64,000 bases of DNA from Mageeibacillus sp. UBA6980 (GCA_002450095.1 DJYK01000036.1:31180-95179), one strand, 5' to 3'. Positions 22,759-32,479 are shown, numbered from the stretch's first letter. Numbers and translations are program-made. Notes: generated by a model from the sequence alone, not told the origin.

Positions 22759-23395
22759 CGGGTATGCCGATATCTTCTGTCAGTATTCTGCCGGAATACT
22801 CTTTGCCGTCGTTGTTGATAAGACCTGTCTTTATGCGTCCGAAGGTGATCGTTGTATCGGCATGGATCCCAGCCCCCAGAAGTTCGCCGGTATCTGAATT
22901 GATGCCTGACGGCACATCGACGGCAATAACGTGTTCGAAGTGCTTCTTGTCGAGAGCATTAAGAAGTTCTGCTTTATCGTCTCTTAATCGCGTTTGAAGA
23001 CCGATCCCGAATACGGCATCGATCAATACACCTGTAGACGGAAGTTCATCTGATGACGTGATCAAATGAAGTGCACCGCCTGTCTTTTTATATGCGGAAA
23101 GCTGATGAGAAAATTCAGGGGTCGCATGATCGATGTTGCTGGTAATGTAAACCTCGATACTGCCCTTGAACTGTTCATTGTTAAGAAGGATCTTCGCGAT
23201 ACATACGCCGTCCGCTCCGTTGTTGCCGGTTCCGCTTATGACGTTGATGCAAGATCCGGAGAAGTTCTTCAATATATAATCTGCCACTTTGGAAGAGGCA
23301 TTCTCCATAAGTTCCAAAGAGGGGATGCCGAGTGTCTCTATCGCATAGATATCGGCTTTCTTGGCCAGGGTTCCTGTTATAGCGTTATCTTTCAT
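22730..23395 (-). CDS. nnrE: NAD(P)H-hydrate epimerase (YjeF N-terminal domain)
   Basis: Repairs damaged NADH/NADPH by interconverting the R and S hydrates. The 221 residues hold only the epimerase domain: SGTGNNGADG (phosphate loop), DAVFGIGL and VDVPSGINSDTG, the Asp motif for catalysis. The partner dehydratase domain, often fused, is absent and not found in the window. It is coupled by a four-base overlap to the TetR gene upstream and overlaps the fliB-like gene downstream, so it belongs to the tetR operon. Confidence 0.9.
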   Translation of the reverse strand: MKDNAITGTLAKKADIYAIETLGIPSLELMENASSKVADYILKNFSGSCINVISGTGNNGADGVCIAKILLNNEQFKGSIEVYITSNIDHATPEFSHQLSAYKKTGGALHLITSSDELPSTGVLIDAVFGIGLQTRLRDDKAELLNALDKKHFEHVIAVDVPSGINSDTGELLGAGIHADTTITFGRIKTGLINNDGKEYSGRILTEDIGIPDEAYDNVLS

Positions 23396-24003
23396 AGTGC
23401 AAAGGCTTCGCAGAGCTTACGTATCGATTCGAACATATACGGTTTATATGTATCGAGATCGCAAGGCTTGCTATAGAGGATTATGGAATGAACAGTGGCG
23501 CTTATGAACTCGGTGATAGTGTATATCATCAGGGATTCGTCCTTCCATCTCGCGCCGTTGGCATGAAGGATCTTCTCATATTCTTCGTGTACGTTTACGG
23601 CAGTGATGAAAGTATCGTCCGTTACCGCTCTGTGGTAGAACCCGAATGTAAGATTTCTGTTTAAGAACTTAACAAGCTTAGGGTCTTTTGAAAGGTCGGT
23701 CACAATGGAATCGGCCAGTGTGATTATCATGTCCACCGTGGTCATATCCGGTTCATTGGATCTTTTGAATTCGAGAGTGTTGACAGCATCAAGGAGGATC
23801 CTTTCGGATTTGCGTGCTATGAGGTGATCGATGATGTCCTGCTTGTCCTTAAAGTAGAAGTAGAACGTTCCTTTGGCGACGCCTGCACTTTCCACTATGT
23901 CTGATATCGATGTGTCGGATATGCCCTTGGTAGTAAAAAGATCATAAGATCTTTGAAGAAGTGAGTTGCGTTTGGCCCGTTTATTATCTTCGGCTTTACC
24001 CAT
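23392..24003 (-). CDS. TetR/AcrR family repressor of the MMPL export genes
   Basis: 203 residues. The N-terminal helix-turn-helix reads KGISDTSISDIVESAGVAKG and GTFYFYFKDKQDIIDH, the standard TetR DNA-binding part. The C-terminal two thirds is a variable helical ligand domain. It diverges from an MMPL exporter, and three copies of TTGACC-N3-GGTCAA lie in the shared intergenic region over both promoters, so it very likely controls itself and the exporter. AAGGAG lies upstream of the ATG. nnrE and the fliB-like gene follow in the same direction. Confidence 0.92.
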   Translation of the reverse strand: MGKAEDNKRAKRNSLLQRSYDLFTTKGISDTSISDIVESAGVAKGTFYFYFKDKQDIIDHLIARKSERILLDAVNTLEFKRSNEPDMTTVDMIITLADSIVTDLSKDPKLVKFLNRNLTFGFYHRAVTDDTFITAVNVHEEYEKILHANGARWKDESLMIYTITEFISATVHSIILYSKPCDLDTYKPYMFESIRKLCEAFAL

Positions 24004-24033
24004 TAGGTCAGGCTCCTTTTGTCTTTTTTGGTG

Positions 24034-24062
24034 AGTTTACACAAATATTGACTATCGGTCAA
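24034..24062 (-). promoter_or_regulatory. tetR promoter with operator O1
   Basis: TTGACC (24062-24057), a 17-base spacer, then TAAACT (24039-24034) on the minus strand. Operator O1, TTGACTATCGGTCAA at 24048-24062, covers the -35 box. Confidence 0.72.
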
Positions 24063-24080
24063 GAATTTTGCCTCAAATTA

Positions 24081-24108
24081 TTGACCAATGGTCAAAAAGC
24101 GGTATAAT
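24081..24108 (+). promoter_or_regulatory. MMPL promoter with operator O2
   Basis: TTGACC (24081-24086), a 16-base spacer, then a consensus TATAAT (24103-24108). Operator O2, TTGACCAATGGTCAA at 24081-24095, includes the -35 box. Confidence 0.78.
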
Positions 24109-24121
24109 CAATATATAAAAA

Positions 24122-24136
24122 ATGACCGACGGTCAA
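24122..24136. promoter_or_regulatory. Operator O3 of the TetR regulator
   Basis: ATGACCGACGGTCAA, the third copy of the same palindrome, placed just downstream of the expected MMPL transcript start and 22 bases before the ATG. Confidence 0.75.
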
Positions 24137-24158
24137 AAACAAGAGAGGTGAAAGATCA

Positions 24159-26285
24159 ATGATCAAGTTCGGAAAGGGAATAGTCAGAATGCGTTATGTG
24201 ATACTCATTCTTGCACTTGTCCTTCTGATACCGTCTGTGATCGGATTCCTTAATACAAGGATCAATTACGATATCCTGTATTATCTTCCGGATGATATCG
24301 AGACCATGCAGGGTCAGGATGTCCTTCTGAATGATTTCGGTAAAGGCGCTTACGGGATCTTTGTTTGTGACGGGCTTACTACAAAGGAACAGATAGATCT
24401 GCGTGAGAAGATCATGGAAGTGGATCACGTTGCAGATGTGATAAGTTACGCATCGGTTACGGACGGGCAGATCCCTATGGAGATGATGCCTGATCAGATT
24501 CGTGACATCTTCGTATCAGAAGACGGGAACGGGTGTCTGATGTTCATTTTTTTCGACACGACAAGTTCTGCCGATGAAACGATGGATGCCATAGAGAGCA
24601 TAAGGGGGATAGCGGGAAAACAGTGTCTTCTGTCGAGTATGGCCGCTGTTGTTACGGATACAAAGAATCTCGTTATGGAACAGACTCCGATATATACGAT
24701 GATAGCAGTCGTTCTGGCATTGGTCGTTCTGTTCCTTATGACGGATTCGTTCCTTGTTCCTCTTATCTTCCTTGCGGATATCGGAATGTCGATCATCTAT
24801 AATCTCGGGACCAATGTGTTCAAGGGCGAGATATCATTTATAACTATGGCTCTTGTAGCGATACTTCAGCTTGCTGTTACGATGGACTATTCGATATTTC
24901 TCTATAACAGCTATATGGAGCAAAAGAAGATATATCCGGATAATAATGAAGCGATGGCAAATGCTATTGCGGCTACAGTCACTTCCGTTACCGGTTCGTC
25001 TCTTACTACCATCGCAGGATTTCTTGCAATGTGCTTTATGACATTCACTTTGGGACTTGATATGGGCGTGGTAATGGCCAAGGGTGTCGTGCTCGGAGTT
25101 ATATGCTGCGTTACCGTTCTGCCCTCGATGATACTTCTGTGCGATAAGGCGATAATGAAGACGCACCATAAAGCTCTCACATTTACCGGGAACCTACTTT
25201 CTAAGTCTATTGATAAGACATATATAATTACGGCGATACTTCTGATGGCCTTATGGATACCTGCGGTTTACGGTTATAACAGGATCAATGTTTACTACAA
25301 GCTCGATTCGAGTCTCCCTCAAGATCTTGAATCGGTACAGGCTAATGAGGCGCTCGAAAACAATTACGAGATATCTTCAGTCTCTATGGTGCTTGTGAAC
25401 GCCGATATGTCACCGCGCGAGACCAAACAGATGCTCGATGAGCTGTCCGGTGTGGAAGGCGTAAACTTCGCGGTCGGACTTGATTCCGTAGTGGGACCTC
25501 TTATTCCGTCAGAGATCATTCCCGAGGAGGTTACGGGTAAGCTTATGAGCGAGAATTATAAGCTGATACTCGTATCATCTTCTTATCAGGTCGCGACAGA
25601 TGAGATCAACGCACAGTGCAGTGAGTTGTCTTCGATCATCAAAAGATATGATCCGGAGTCTATGCTCGTAGGAGAAGCTCCCGCGACCAAGGATCTTATA
25701 GAGATAACGGACCATGACTTCGAGGTTGTAAGTCTTGTAAGTATCGGAGCTATCTTCATTCTGATACTTCTTGTCCTTAAGTCTGTGACTTTGCCGATAA
25801 TCCTGGTATCAGTGGTCGAGCTTGCTATCTATATCAATATGTCGATCTCGTATTATACGGGCTCTACATTGCCGTTTATAGCCTCGATATGTGTGGGAAC
25901 GATACAACTCGGCGCGACGATTGATTACGCGATACTTCTTACCAACCGTTATAAGACCGAGAGGATCGCCGGATACTCCCGCAGGGATGCCGTCTCCATT
26001 GCACTTAAGACTTCTGTTTCATCTGTATTCTCATCGGCATTGGGATTCTTCGCGGCAACGATCGGTGTTGCCCTCTATTCGGATATCGATCTCATAAGTT
26101 CGATATGTCTGCTCCTGTCCAGAGGTGCTTTGCTGTCGATGGTGATAGTCCTTACGCTTCTTCCTTCGCTGCTTCTTATCTTTGACGGAGTCATCATCAG
26201 GACAACGGCCGGAATGCACAGTTGTATCAATAAGAACCATAAAAAGGAAAAGAATGCAGGTAATCCTGTTACTTCAGCTACTTAA
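24159..26285 (+). CDS. MMPL/RND family transporter
   Basis: 708 residues in two halves, each with one membrane helix, an extracytoplasmic loop (about 35-170 and 385-510) and five helices, the RND/MMPL layout. LAVTMDYSIFLYNSY and LGATIDYAILLTNRY contain the paired Asp-Tyr of the proton relay in TM4/TM10. Relatives (B. subtilis YdfJ, mycobacterial MmpL) export lipids or drugs. It is preceded by GAGAGGTG and regulated by the TetR palindromes. The repeat-rich protein that follows 13 bases later is probably its partner. Substrate not known. Confidence 0.93.
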   Translation: MIKFGKGIVRMRYVILILALVLLIPSVIGFLNTRINYDILYYLPDDIETMQGQDVLLNDFGKGAYGIFVCDGLTTKEQIDLREKIMEVDHVADVISYASVTDGQIPMEMMPDQIRDIFVSEDGNGCLMFIFFDTTSSADETMDAIESIRGIAGKQCLLSSMAAVVTDTKNLVMEQTPIYTMIAVVLALVVLFLMTDSFLVPLIFLADIGMSIIYNLGTNVFKGEISFITMALVAILQLAVTMDYSIFLYNSYMEQKKIYPDNNEAMANAIAATVTSVTGSSLTTIAGFLAMCFMTFTLGLDMGVVMAKGVVLGVICCVTVLPSMILLCDKAIMKTHHKALTFTGNLLSKSIDKTYIITAILLMALWIPAVYGYNRINVYYKLDSSLPQDLESVQANEALENNYEISSVSMVLVNADMSPRETKQMLDELSGVEGVNFAVGLDSVVGPLIPSEIIPEEVTGKLMSENYKLILVSSSYQVATDEINAQCSELSSIIKRYDPESMLVGEAPATKDLIEITDHDFEVVSLVSIGAIFILILLVLKSVTLPIILVSVVELAIYINMSISYYTGSTLPFIASICVGTIQLGATIDYAILLTNRYKTERIAGYSRRDAVSIALKTSVSSVFSSALGFFAATIGVALYSDIDLISSICLLLSRGALLSMVIVLTLLPSLLLIFDGVIIRTTAGMHSCINKNHKKEKNAGNPVTSAT

Positions 26286-26298
26286 GGGGGGAATAATA

Positions 26299-28629
26299 AT
26301 GCTTACATCAAAAAAGATAATCGCATCTTTAACAACCGCTGCTGTTGCAGTCGGAGCATTAGGCGGCACAATGATCTACAATGACAAAAAAGATAAAGTG
26401 CTCGCACAGGAGATCATGGAAGCTGAGCAGATCGCTTCTTCTTATCACAGTACGGATTCAGGTAAGAATGAGACTGTCTATGTGATCTCATCGGCAGACG
26501 GGAGCCGCACGACATACGTCAGTTCATGGCTTCGTAATCCCGACGGAAGTTCGTCTGTCGAAGATGTTTCAGAACTGTCGGACATCGAAGTCGTTAAGGG
26601 CGGAGCATCTTTGGAGAACAACGATAACGGCAGTCTCATATGGAATGCGAACGGCGAAGATATCTATTACAGGGGTATATCCGATCAGGAACTTCCTGTC
26701 GATGTCGAAGTTACATATAACCTTGACGGAAATGATATAAGTGAGCAAGATCTTCAGGGGAGAAGCGGACATCTTGTGATCACCGTTTCTTATACGAATA
26801 ATATGTCGAAGACAGTGGAGACGGAAGACGGTGAAGAGTATACGCTTTATATGCCGTTCGTAATGTCGACGGGGATGCTTCTCGATAACAATGAATTCAG
26901 GAACATCGAAGTAACGGATGCGGAGGCCGTGAATGACGGAGACCGCACATACGTTATAGGAATGGGTTTCCCGGGACTTTATGAGAGTCTGGGCCTTGAT
27001 TCCATAGAAGTCGATGAAGACATTCGCGAACAGCTTGACGGGATCAATATTCCGGAGGAGTTTTCTGTCGAATGTGATGTTGAGGACTGCAGCGAAATTA
27101 CTGCACTTACCGTTGCAACTGTTCTTGATCTTGATGAGATCGGAGATGATACGGATACAAACAGCATCGACGAGGATATGGATGCCATGACCGACGGAAT
27201 GAACAGCATTCTCGACGGTTCGGAGGATCTGTATAACGGTGTATCGGATCTTCAGTCAGGTACGGTTACCCTTAATAACGGTGCTTCCGAGTTAGCTTCA
27301 GGTGCTTCCTCTCTTGCGGACGGTGCTTCCACTCTCGCAGCGGGAACAACGACACTTGCGGGCGGTGCTTCCGATCTTCTTAACGGTGCCAATTCTCTGG
27401 CGAACGGTGCAAATACACTTGCGGGCGGTGCCGGAACACTTTGTAACGGTACTTCGCAGCTTGTTACGGGTGCCGAGTCTTTAAGAAACGGAATTAACCG
27501 GGTAAATGACGGTGCTTCGGCACTTAACAGCGGTATAGCACAATTACAGTCGAATGCTCCTGCTCTTCAAAGCGGAGTATCGGATCTTGCTTCCGGAGCC
27601 ACATCCTTATCACAGGGTGCATCGGCGTTGAATGACGGTGTTAATGCTCTTTATTCACAGATGAGTTCGGAAGAAGCACAGGCTCAGATATCTTCTCTGA
27701 TCGCGGGATCCGCACAGTTCAGGGAGAGTCTTTCCGGTCTTAATGCTGCAATGAGCAGTTCCGTGTCGCCCGAACAGGCTGAAGCTCTTCAGAATGCGAT
27801 CTCTTATCTTACGGCTTATGCTGCTGCCATAGAAGACCCTGAAGCTGCGGCTGCCTACAGTGCAAGTCTTAATGCTCTTGTTACGGCTTACAGTACTATG
27901 GCAGGTCAGCTCGGACAGGTTAGCACTGCGGTAAGTGCACTTAATGAAGGTTATCAGGGAATCGATGCGGGTATCAATGCATTGGGAGGTAAATTCGGTG
28001 AGGTAGCAAATGCCGTCGCTAGCATACAAAGCGGAGCTTCACAGGTCGCAGGAGGTGCGTCACAGCTGTCAACGGGACTTGATTCCCTGAATTCCGGTGC
28101 CGGTTCTCTGGTCAGCGGCATCAATCAGCTCGCACAGGGCAGTGCTGACTTGAGCAACGGAACATCTCAGCTTGTTGCGGGAGCGGCATCATTATCCGAC
28201 GGTATATCTCAGGTAAATAACGGAGCGGTTTCTCTTGCTGCCGGTGCGAATACTCTCTCATCCGGTGCCGATTCTCTTGCTCAGGGAGCCGGTGATTTAA
28301 GCAACGGGGCAAATGCACTGTCAGAAGGTGCCGATGCTCTCTCTTCCGGAGCTCAGACATTGTCTTCCGGTGCCGACCGACTCGCTGGCGGAACACAGGA
28401 TCTGACAGACGGAGCGGCTGCTCTTCTCGAAGGCGCGGGACAGTTGGATGACGGACTTAACGAATTCAATGAGCAGGCAGTCGAAAAGATAACCGGGATC
28501 ATCAGCAATATAGCGCCTTTATCTGACAGAGCAGATGAGTTGAAAGATTATGCATCGTCATATACAACGTTCTCCGGAGTCTGTGAAGGTGTTGAGGATT
28601 CGGTAGTGTTTGTATTCAAGAATAACTGA
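26299..28629 (+). CDS. Exported YhgE/Pip-like protein with long heptad repeats, partner of the MMPL transporter
   Basis: About 776 residues starting at ATG 26299, which has AAGGGGGGAA just upstream; the frame opens earlier inside the MMPL gene, without a start signal. An N-terminal signal or anchor segment (about 6-26) is followed by a beta-rich region to about 300, then two blocks (about 320-440 and 575-720) of seven-residue repeats of the form L-x-x-G-A-x-x, as in GASSLADGASTL. Such repeats occur in YhgE/Pip family proteins next to MMPL or ABC exporters. They form long coiled or layered helices, perhaps a periplasm-like adaptor. There is no C-terminal anchor. The function is inferred from context. 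Confidence 0.82.
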   Translation: MLTSKKIIASLTTAAVAVGALGGTMIYNDKKDKVLAQEIMEAEQIASSYHSTDSGKNETVYVISSADGSRTTYVSSWLRNPDGSSSVEDVSELSDIEVVKGGASLENNDNGSLIWNANGEDIYYRGISDQELPVDVEVTYNLDGNDISEQDLQGRSGHLVITVSYTNNMSKTVETEDGEEYTLYMPFVMSTGMLLDNNEFRNIEVTDAEAVNDGDRTYVIGMGFPGLYESLGLDSIEVDEDIREQLDGINIPEEFSVECDVEDCSEITALTVATVLDLDEIGDDTDTNSIDEDMDAMTDGMNSILDGSEDLYNGVSDLQSGTVTLNNGASELASGASSLADGASTLAAGTTTLAGGASDLLNGANSLANGANTLAGGAGTLCNGTSQLVTGAESLRNGINRVNDGASALNSGIAQLQSNAPALQSGVSDLASGATSLSQGASALNDGVNALYSQMSSEEAQAQISSLIAGSAQFRESLSGLNAAMSSSVSPEQAEALQNAISYLTAYAAAIEDPEAAAAYSASLNALVTAYSTMAGQLGQVSTAVSALNEGYQGIDAGINALGGKFGEVANAVASIQSGASQVAGGASQLSTGLDSLNSGAGSLVSGINQLAQGSADLSNGTSQLVAGAASLSDGISQVNNGAVSLAAGANTLSSGADSLAQGAGDLSNGANALSEGADALSSGAQTLSSGADRLAGGTQDLTDGAAALLEGAGQLDDGLNEFNEQAVEKITGIISNIAPLSDRADELKDYASSYTTFSGVCEGVEDSVVFVFKNN

Positions 28630-28683
28630 TAACATCCGGGTTTTTATGCTATCATTAGTTTAATAAACTTTGGAGGAACAAAT

Positions 28684-29106
28684 ATGAAATTAGTTGCATA
28701 TTTCTCTACATCCGGTAATACGGCTGATAAAGCTAAGAAGATAGCAGAAGAGCAGGGTGCGGATATCTACGAGATAGTACCTGCAGTTCCTTATACAGGC
28801 GCAGACCTTGACTGGCAGGACAGGGGGAGCAGGTGTAATTCCGAGATGGAAGATAAGAAGGTAAGACCTGCGATCGAAGGCGAATTGCCTGATATCTCCA
28901 AGTATGATGAGATCTACTTGGGATTCCCTCTTTGGTGGGGCTATCCTCCGAGGATCATTAACACATTCCTCGAGAGCGCCGACTTTACGGGTAAGAAGAT
29001 CATTCCTTTCGCTACGAGCGGCGGAAGTGAGTATGGCAAGGCAAATGATGATCTTATCCCGAGTGCTCCCGGAGCCATCTTCGAAGAAGGTAAGAGGATA
29101 AAGTAA
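28684..29106 (+). CDS. Flavodoxin family protein
   Basis: 140 residues. The N-terminal strand and FMN phosphate loop read AYFSTSGNTADKAKK, followed by GFPLWWGYPPRI for the isoalloxazine loop and IPFATSGGSEYGKA. The fold is that of flavodoxin-like NAD(P)H or quinone reductases seen in anaerobes. The exact electron partner is unknown. A GGAGG site lies before the ATG. It may be co-transcribed with the patatin-like gene downstream. Confidence 0.88.
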   Translation: MKLVAYFSTSGNTADKAKKIAEEQGADIYEIVPAVPYTGADLDWQDRGSRCNSEMEDKKVRPAIEGELPDISKYDEIYLGFPLWWGYPPRIINTFLESADFTGKKIIPFATSGGSEYGKANDDLIPSAPGAIFEEGKRIK

Positions 29107-29167
29107 GTCATTGGAAAAGGTTTTCTCAGGGTGGAGCGATCTTCCCAAAGGATATTGTTCGGATAAA

Positions 29168-30019
29168 ATGACAGAGGGATGCATCGTCCTTGAGGGCGGT
29201 GCATTTCGTGCTATATACACTTCGGGAATCCTGGATGTCCTTATGAAAAACGACATCAATTTTACCTGCGTATGCGGCGTGTCCGCCGGTGCGATGAACG
29301 GCGTCAATTATGCGGCGGGACAGATAGGGAGATCTGCGAGGATCAATCTCAGGTACAGGCACGACAGAAATTATGTCGGTGTAAAACCTCTTTTTACACA
29401 GCACGGCATAATCGGCTTTGACTTTGTCTTCGGCGAATTGGACGGCGTCGAGCCTTTTGATCATAAAACTTGTGAAAAAAGGCGTTTTGTCGTGGTCACA
29501 TCTGATGTCGACACGGGCAGAACAAGATACTGGGAGAAGAGCAACTGTTCCGATATATTTCAGGCGATAAGAGCTTCCGCGTCTATGCCGTATGTATCAT
29601 CGCCTGTTGAGGTTGAAGGGACATATAATCTTGACGGCGGATGCAGCGTGAATATCCCTTTTAGGTGGGCAATAGATCAGGGCTTTAAGAAGATAGTGGT
29701 CGTGAAGACACGTTCCGCCGACTATCGTGAGCCGACACCGTCGGATGCGGCACTTAGGATCATACACAGGATATATAGGGATAAACCGGCTTTGGCTTAT
29801 AATCTCGAGCATTCATCCGAGCGATATAATCTCGAGATGGATGAGCTTTTTTACCTGACCGAGAAAAGGAGATTATTTACTTTTACGCCGTCCAGATCTC
29901 TTGACGATATCGGACGTCTCGAAAGCGATATGGAAAAACTCGGTAATCTATATTATCTTGGGGTTAAGGATTGTGAAGACCATCTTGATGAATTAAAGAG
30001 GTATCTGGAGTATTTATGA
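29168..30019 (+). CDS. Patatin-like phospholipase
   Basis: Acyl hydrolase of the patatin family with a Ser-Asp dyad: oxyanion loop LEGGAFRAIY, nucleophile GVSAG, and the Asp in LDGGCSVNIPF. The start is uncertain: ATG 29168 (283 residues) matches the usual family start MTEGCIVLEGG but has only a weak site; the frame also opens at TTG 29111, which adds 19 residues. The stop overlaps uppP by four bases. Possible roles are lipid turnover at the membrane. Confidence 0.87.
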   Translation: MTEGCIVLEGGAFRAIYTSGILDVLMKNDINFTCVCGVSAGAMNGVNYAAGQIGRSARINLRYRHDRNYVGVKPLFTQHGIIGFDFVFGELDGVEPFDHKTCEKRRFVVVTSDVDTGRTRYWEKSNCSDIFQAIRASASMPYVSSPVEVEGTYNLDGGCSVNIPFRWAIDQGFKKIVVVKTRSADYREPTPSDAALRIIHRIYRDKPALAYNLEHSSERYNLEMDELFYLTEKRRLFTFTPSRSLDDIGRLESDMEKLGNLYYLGVKDCEDHLDELKRYLEYL

Positions 30020-30885
30020 GTGTATTGGATTTTATTATCGCGATCATATACGGCATTGTTGAGGGGATAACCGAATGGCTCCCCGTAAGTTCGACGGGAC
30101 ACATGATCCTTCTGGATTCGTTCCTGCATCTTAATGTCTCCGAGGCTTTCTATGATCTGTATCTTGTCGTTATTCAGTTAGGCGCGATCATGGCGGTCGT
30201 TATCATCTATTGGAAGGAGATATGGCCTTTCGGTATCAAGGATAATGAGCACCCTTGGAAAAAAGAGGGTATCGGTCGCTATGTCAAAGCGGATAAGTTC
30301 AGTATGTGGTTTAAGATCTTGGTCGCCTGTATCCCTGCTATCATCGTAGGTGTTCTTTTTGACGACTATCTCGATGAATTGTTCTATAACTGGGTATGTG
30401 TTTCTATCATGCTCATACTCTTCGGTGTCGGATTCATCGTTGTCGAGAAGTGGGTCAAGAATAAGACTCCTGATGTTACGTCCGTTGATGACATCACTTA
30501 TCCTCAGGCGTTTCTTATCGGTGCCTTCCAGCTGGTCGCTGCGGTTTTCCCCGGAACCTCGAGGTCCGGATCGACTATCCTGGGTTCGCTCGCTATAGGG
30601 ATAAGCCGTGAGGTGGCAGCCAAGTTTACTTTCTTCCTCGCGATCCCCGTTATGTTCGGTGCAAGTCTTCTTAAGATCATTAAGTTCGAAGGTGAAGTAT
30701 CGGGTTCTGATATAGCCATGCTCATTACCGGAATGGTTGTCGCATTCGTGGTTTCATGGTTCGTCATTAAGAAGTTCATGTCTTACATAAGAAAGCATAA
30801 TTTCAATGTGTTCGGTTGGTACAGGATCATCGCCGGCGTGCTGTTCCTTGTTCTCGGGATAGCGGGACTTCTAAAAATGGGGTGA
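30016..30885 (+). CDS. uppP: Undecaprenyl-diphosphatase
   Basis: Recycles the lipid carrier of cell-wall synthesis by hydrolysing undecaprenyl diphosphate; overexpression gives bacitracin resistance in relatives. 289 residues with about eight membrane helices. Catalytic motifs EGITEWLPVSSTGH and PGTSRSGSTI are intact. ATG overlaps the patatin stop (ATGA), so the two are coupled. GH43 follows after four bases. Confidence 0.95.
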   Translation: MSVLDFIIAIIYGIVEGITEWLPVSSTGHMILLDSFLHLNVSEAFYDLYLVVIQLGAIMAVVIIYWKEIWPFGIKDNEHPWKKEGIGRYVKADKFSMWFKILVACIPAIIVGVLFDDYLDELFYNWVCVSIMLILFGVGFIVVEKWVKNKTPDVTSVDDITYPQAFLIGAFQLVAAVFPGTSRSGSTILGSLAIGISREVAAKFTFFLAIPVMFGASLLKIIKFEGEVSGSDIAMLITGMVVAFVVSWFVIKKFMSYIRKHNFNVFGWYRIIAGVLFLVLGIAGLLKMG

Positions 30886-30889
30886 TAAT

Positions 30890-32479
30890 ATGCAGAGTAA
30901 ACAGGTATTCAATCCTTTCTTGCCTTTGAATGAATATGTTCCCGACGGGGAACCTCATGTATTTGACGGACGCGTATATCTTTACGGTTCGCACGACAAG
31001 GAAGGAGGATATACCTTCTGCATGCGGGATTATGTCGTGTATTCCGCTCCTGTTGACGATCTGTCGGATTGGAGGTTCGAAGGAGTCTCATACAAGGCGT
31101 CGCAGGATCCTTTGTATTCCGACAAGCTTCCTTATATGTTTGCTCCCGATGCGGTAAAGGGAAACGACGGTAAGTACTATCTTTATTACTGTATGGGAGG
31201 CGACTACGGATACGGAGGATATACAAATCCCATAAGCGTTGCCGTAAGCGATAAGCCGGCAGGACCGTTCGAGTACCTCGGAAATGTTAAGTATAAAGAC
31301 GGCACGATCATGAGAAAGTATGTCTGTTTTGATCCTGCCGCCATGAACGATAACGGTGTGATCAGGATATTCTACGGCACACAGTACGGCTATGAGGAAG
31401 AAGAGGATTTCCTTACGAACGGAAGGCTTGAAGACGAGATGCAGATGTTCGGTAAGACTCGTGAAGAGATCCTATCTTACCCTGACAGCATCAACGGCCC
31501 TATTATGGTCGTTCTCGAAGACGATATGCTGACCGTTAAGGAAGAACCACACCATATCATCCCGTATAAGGTTAAAGGCACTTCATTCGAGAAGCATCCT
31601 TTCTTCGAGGGACCTTCCATGCGTAAGGTCGGGGATAAATACTACTTTGTTTATTCTTCATGGCTGAATCACGAACTTTGCTATGCCGTCAGCGATCATC
31701 CGGATAAGGACTTCGTGTTCGGAGGGACTATCGTATCTAACGGCGATGTCGGTCTTAACGGCAGGACTTCGGAGAATAAACTCAATATGACCGGGACTAC
31801 GCACGGAAGTATTATTGAGATCAACGGTCAGTGGTATGTCTTCTACCATCGTCTGACTCATAAATCCGATTACAGCCGTCAGGCGTGCGCAGAGAAAATA
31901 TACATAAGAGAAGACGGAAGTATTCCTCAGGTCGAGATGACAAGCTGCGGATTGTCGGAGAAAGCATTGAAAGGAGAAGGAACATATCCTTCGGTCATAT
32001 GCTGCAATCTGACGAACGGGAATATGCCTCACGGATCCAACTGTGTATATCCGATTCCTTTCCCTAATGTGACGAATATCGGTGAAGACAGGTTTATAGG
32101 GGAGATAGAGGACGGTACTCTCATAGGGTATAAGTTCTTTGATTTCTCGGAATTAAAGAGCATAAGCGTTGAATACAGATTCGAAAATGATGATAACAAA
32201 GCGAGGTTCGACGGCCCCATAAGGATAGATGAGCGAGGAACAGGAGATCAGAGCCCTGTGATCAGGACCTGCGATGATACTGATCTGAGGTTTGAGGTGA
32301 GGACTTCTCCCGAAGGTGATCCTTCAGGCGTTATCAGGTTGACGTCGGCTGATATCAACGGAAGTACGGAGTGGACATGGGACAGCGCCCGAGTCGATAT
32401 CAGTGACGGCGTGAAGCCTTTGTATCTGATCTATCGGGGCAACAGGAAAGTTCAGCTTAGAAGTTTCAGATTGAACTGA
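30890..32479 (+). CDS. Glycoside hydrolase family 43 protein
   Basis: Five-bladed propeller hydrolase of plant polysaccharide side chains (arabinose or xylose). 529 residues, no signal peptide, so probably intracellular. The catalytic residues are visible: base Asp19 (YVPDGEPHVF), pKa-modulating Asp148 (CFDPAAM) and acid Glu240 (FFEGPSM). A beta-sandwich follows from about 380. Specificity cannot be read. The AGGGG-type site before the ATG is weak. Its 3' end overlaps the convergent LysR gene by 14 bases. Confidence 0.9.
   Translation: MQSKQVFNPFLPLNEYVPDGEPHVFDGRVYLYGSHDKEGGYTFCMRDYVVYSAPVDDLSDWRFEGVSYKASQDPLYSDKLPYMFAPDAVKGNDGKYYLYYCMGGDYGYGGYTNPISVAVSDKPAGPFEYLGNVKYKDGTIMRKYVCFDPAAMNDNGVIRIFYGTQYGYEEEEDFLTNGRLEDEMQMFGKTREEILSYPDSINGPIMVVLEDDMLTVKEEPHHIIPYKVKGTSFEKHPFFEGPSMRKVGDKYYFVYSSWLNHELCYAVSDHPDKDFVFGGTIVSNGDVGLNGRTSENKLNMTGTTHGSIIEINGQWYVFYHRLTHKSDYSRQACAEKIYIREDGSIPQVEMTSCGLSEKALKGEGTYPSVICCNLTNGNMPHGSNCVYPIPFPNVTNIGEDRFIGEIEDGTLIGYKFFDFSELKSISVEYRFENDDNKARFDGPIRIDERGTGDQSPVIRTCDDTDLRFEVRTSPEGDPSGVIRLTSADINGSTEWTWDSARVDISDGVKPLYLIYRGNRKVQLRSFRLN

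Noticed and set aside
26182..26298. Earlier start of the heptad-repeat protein
   Set aside because: It lies inside the MMPL gene with no ribosome site; the ATG at 26299 has a strong site followed by a signal-like segment.
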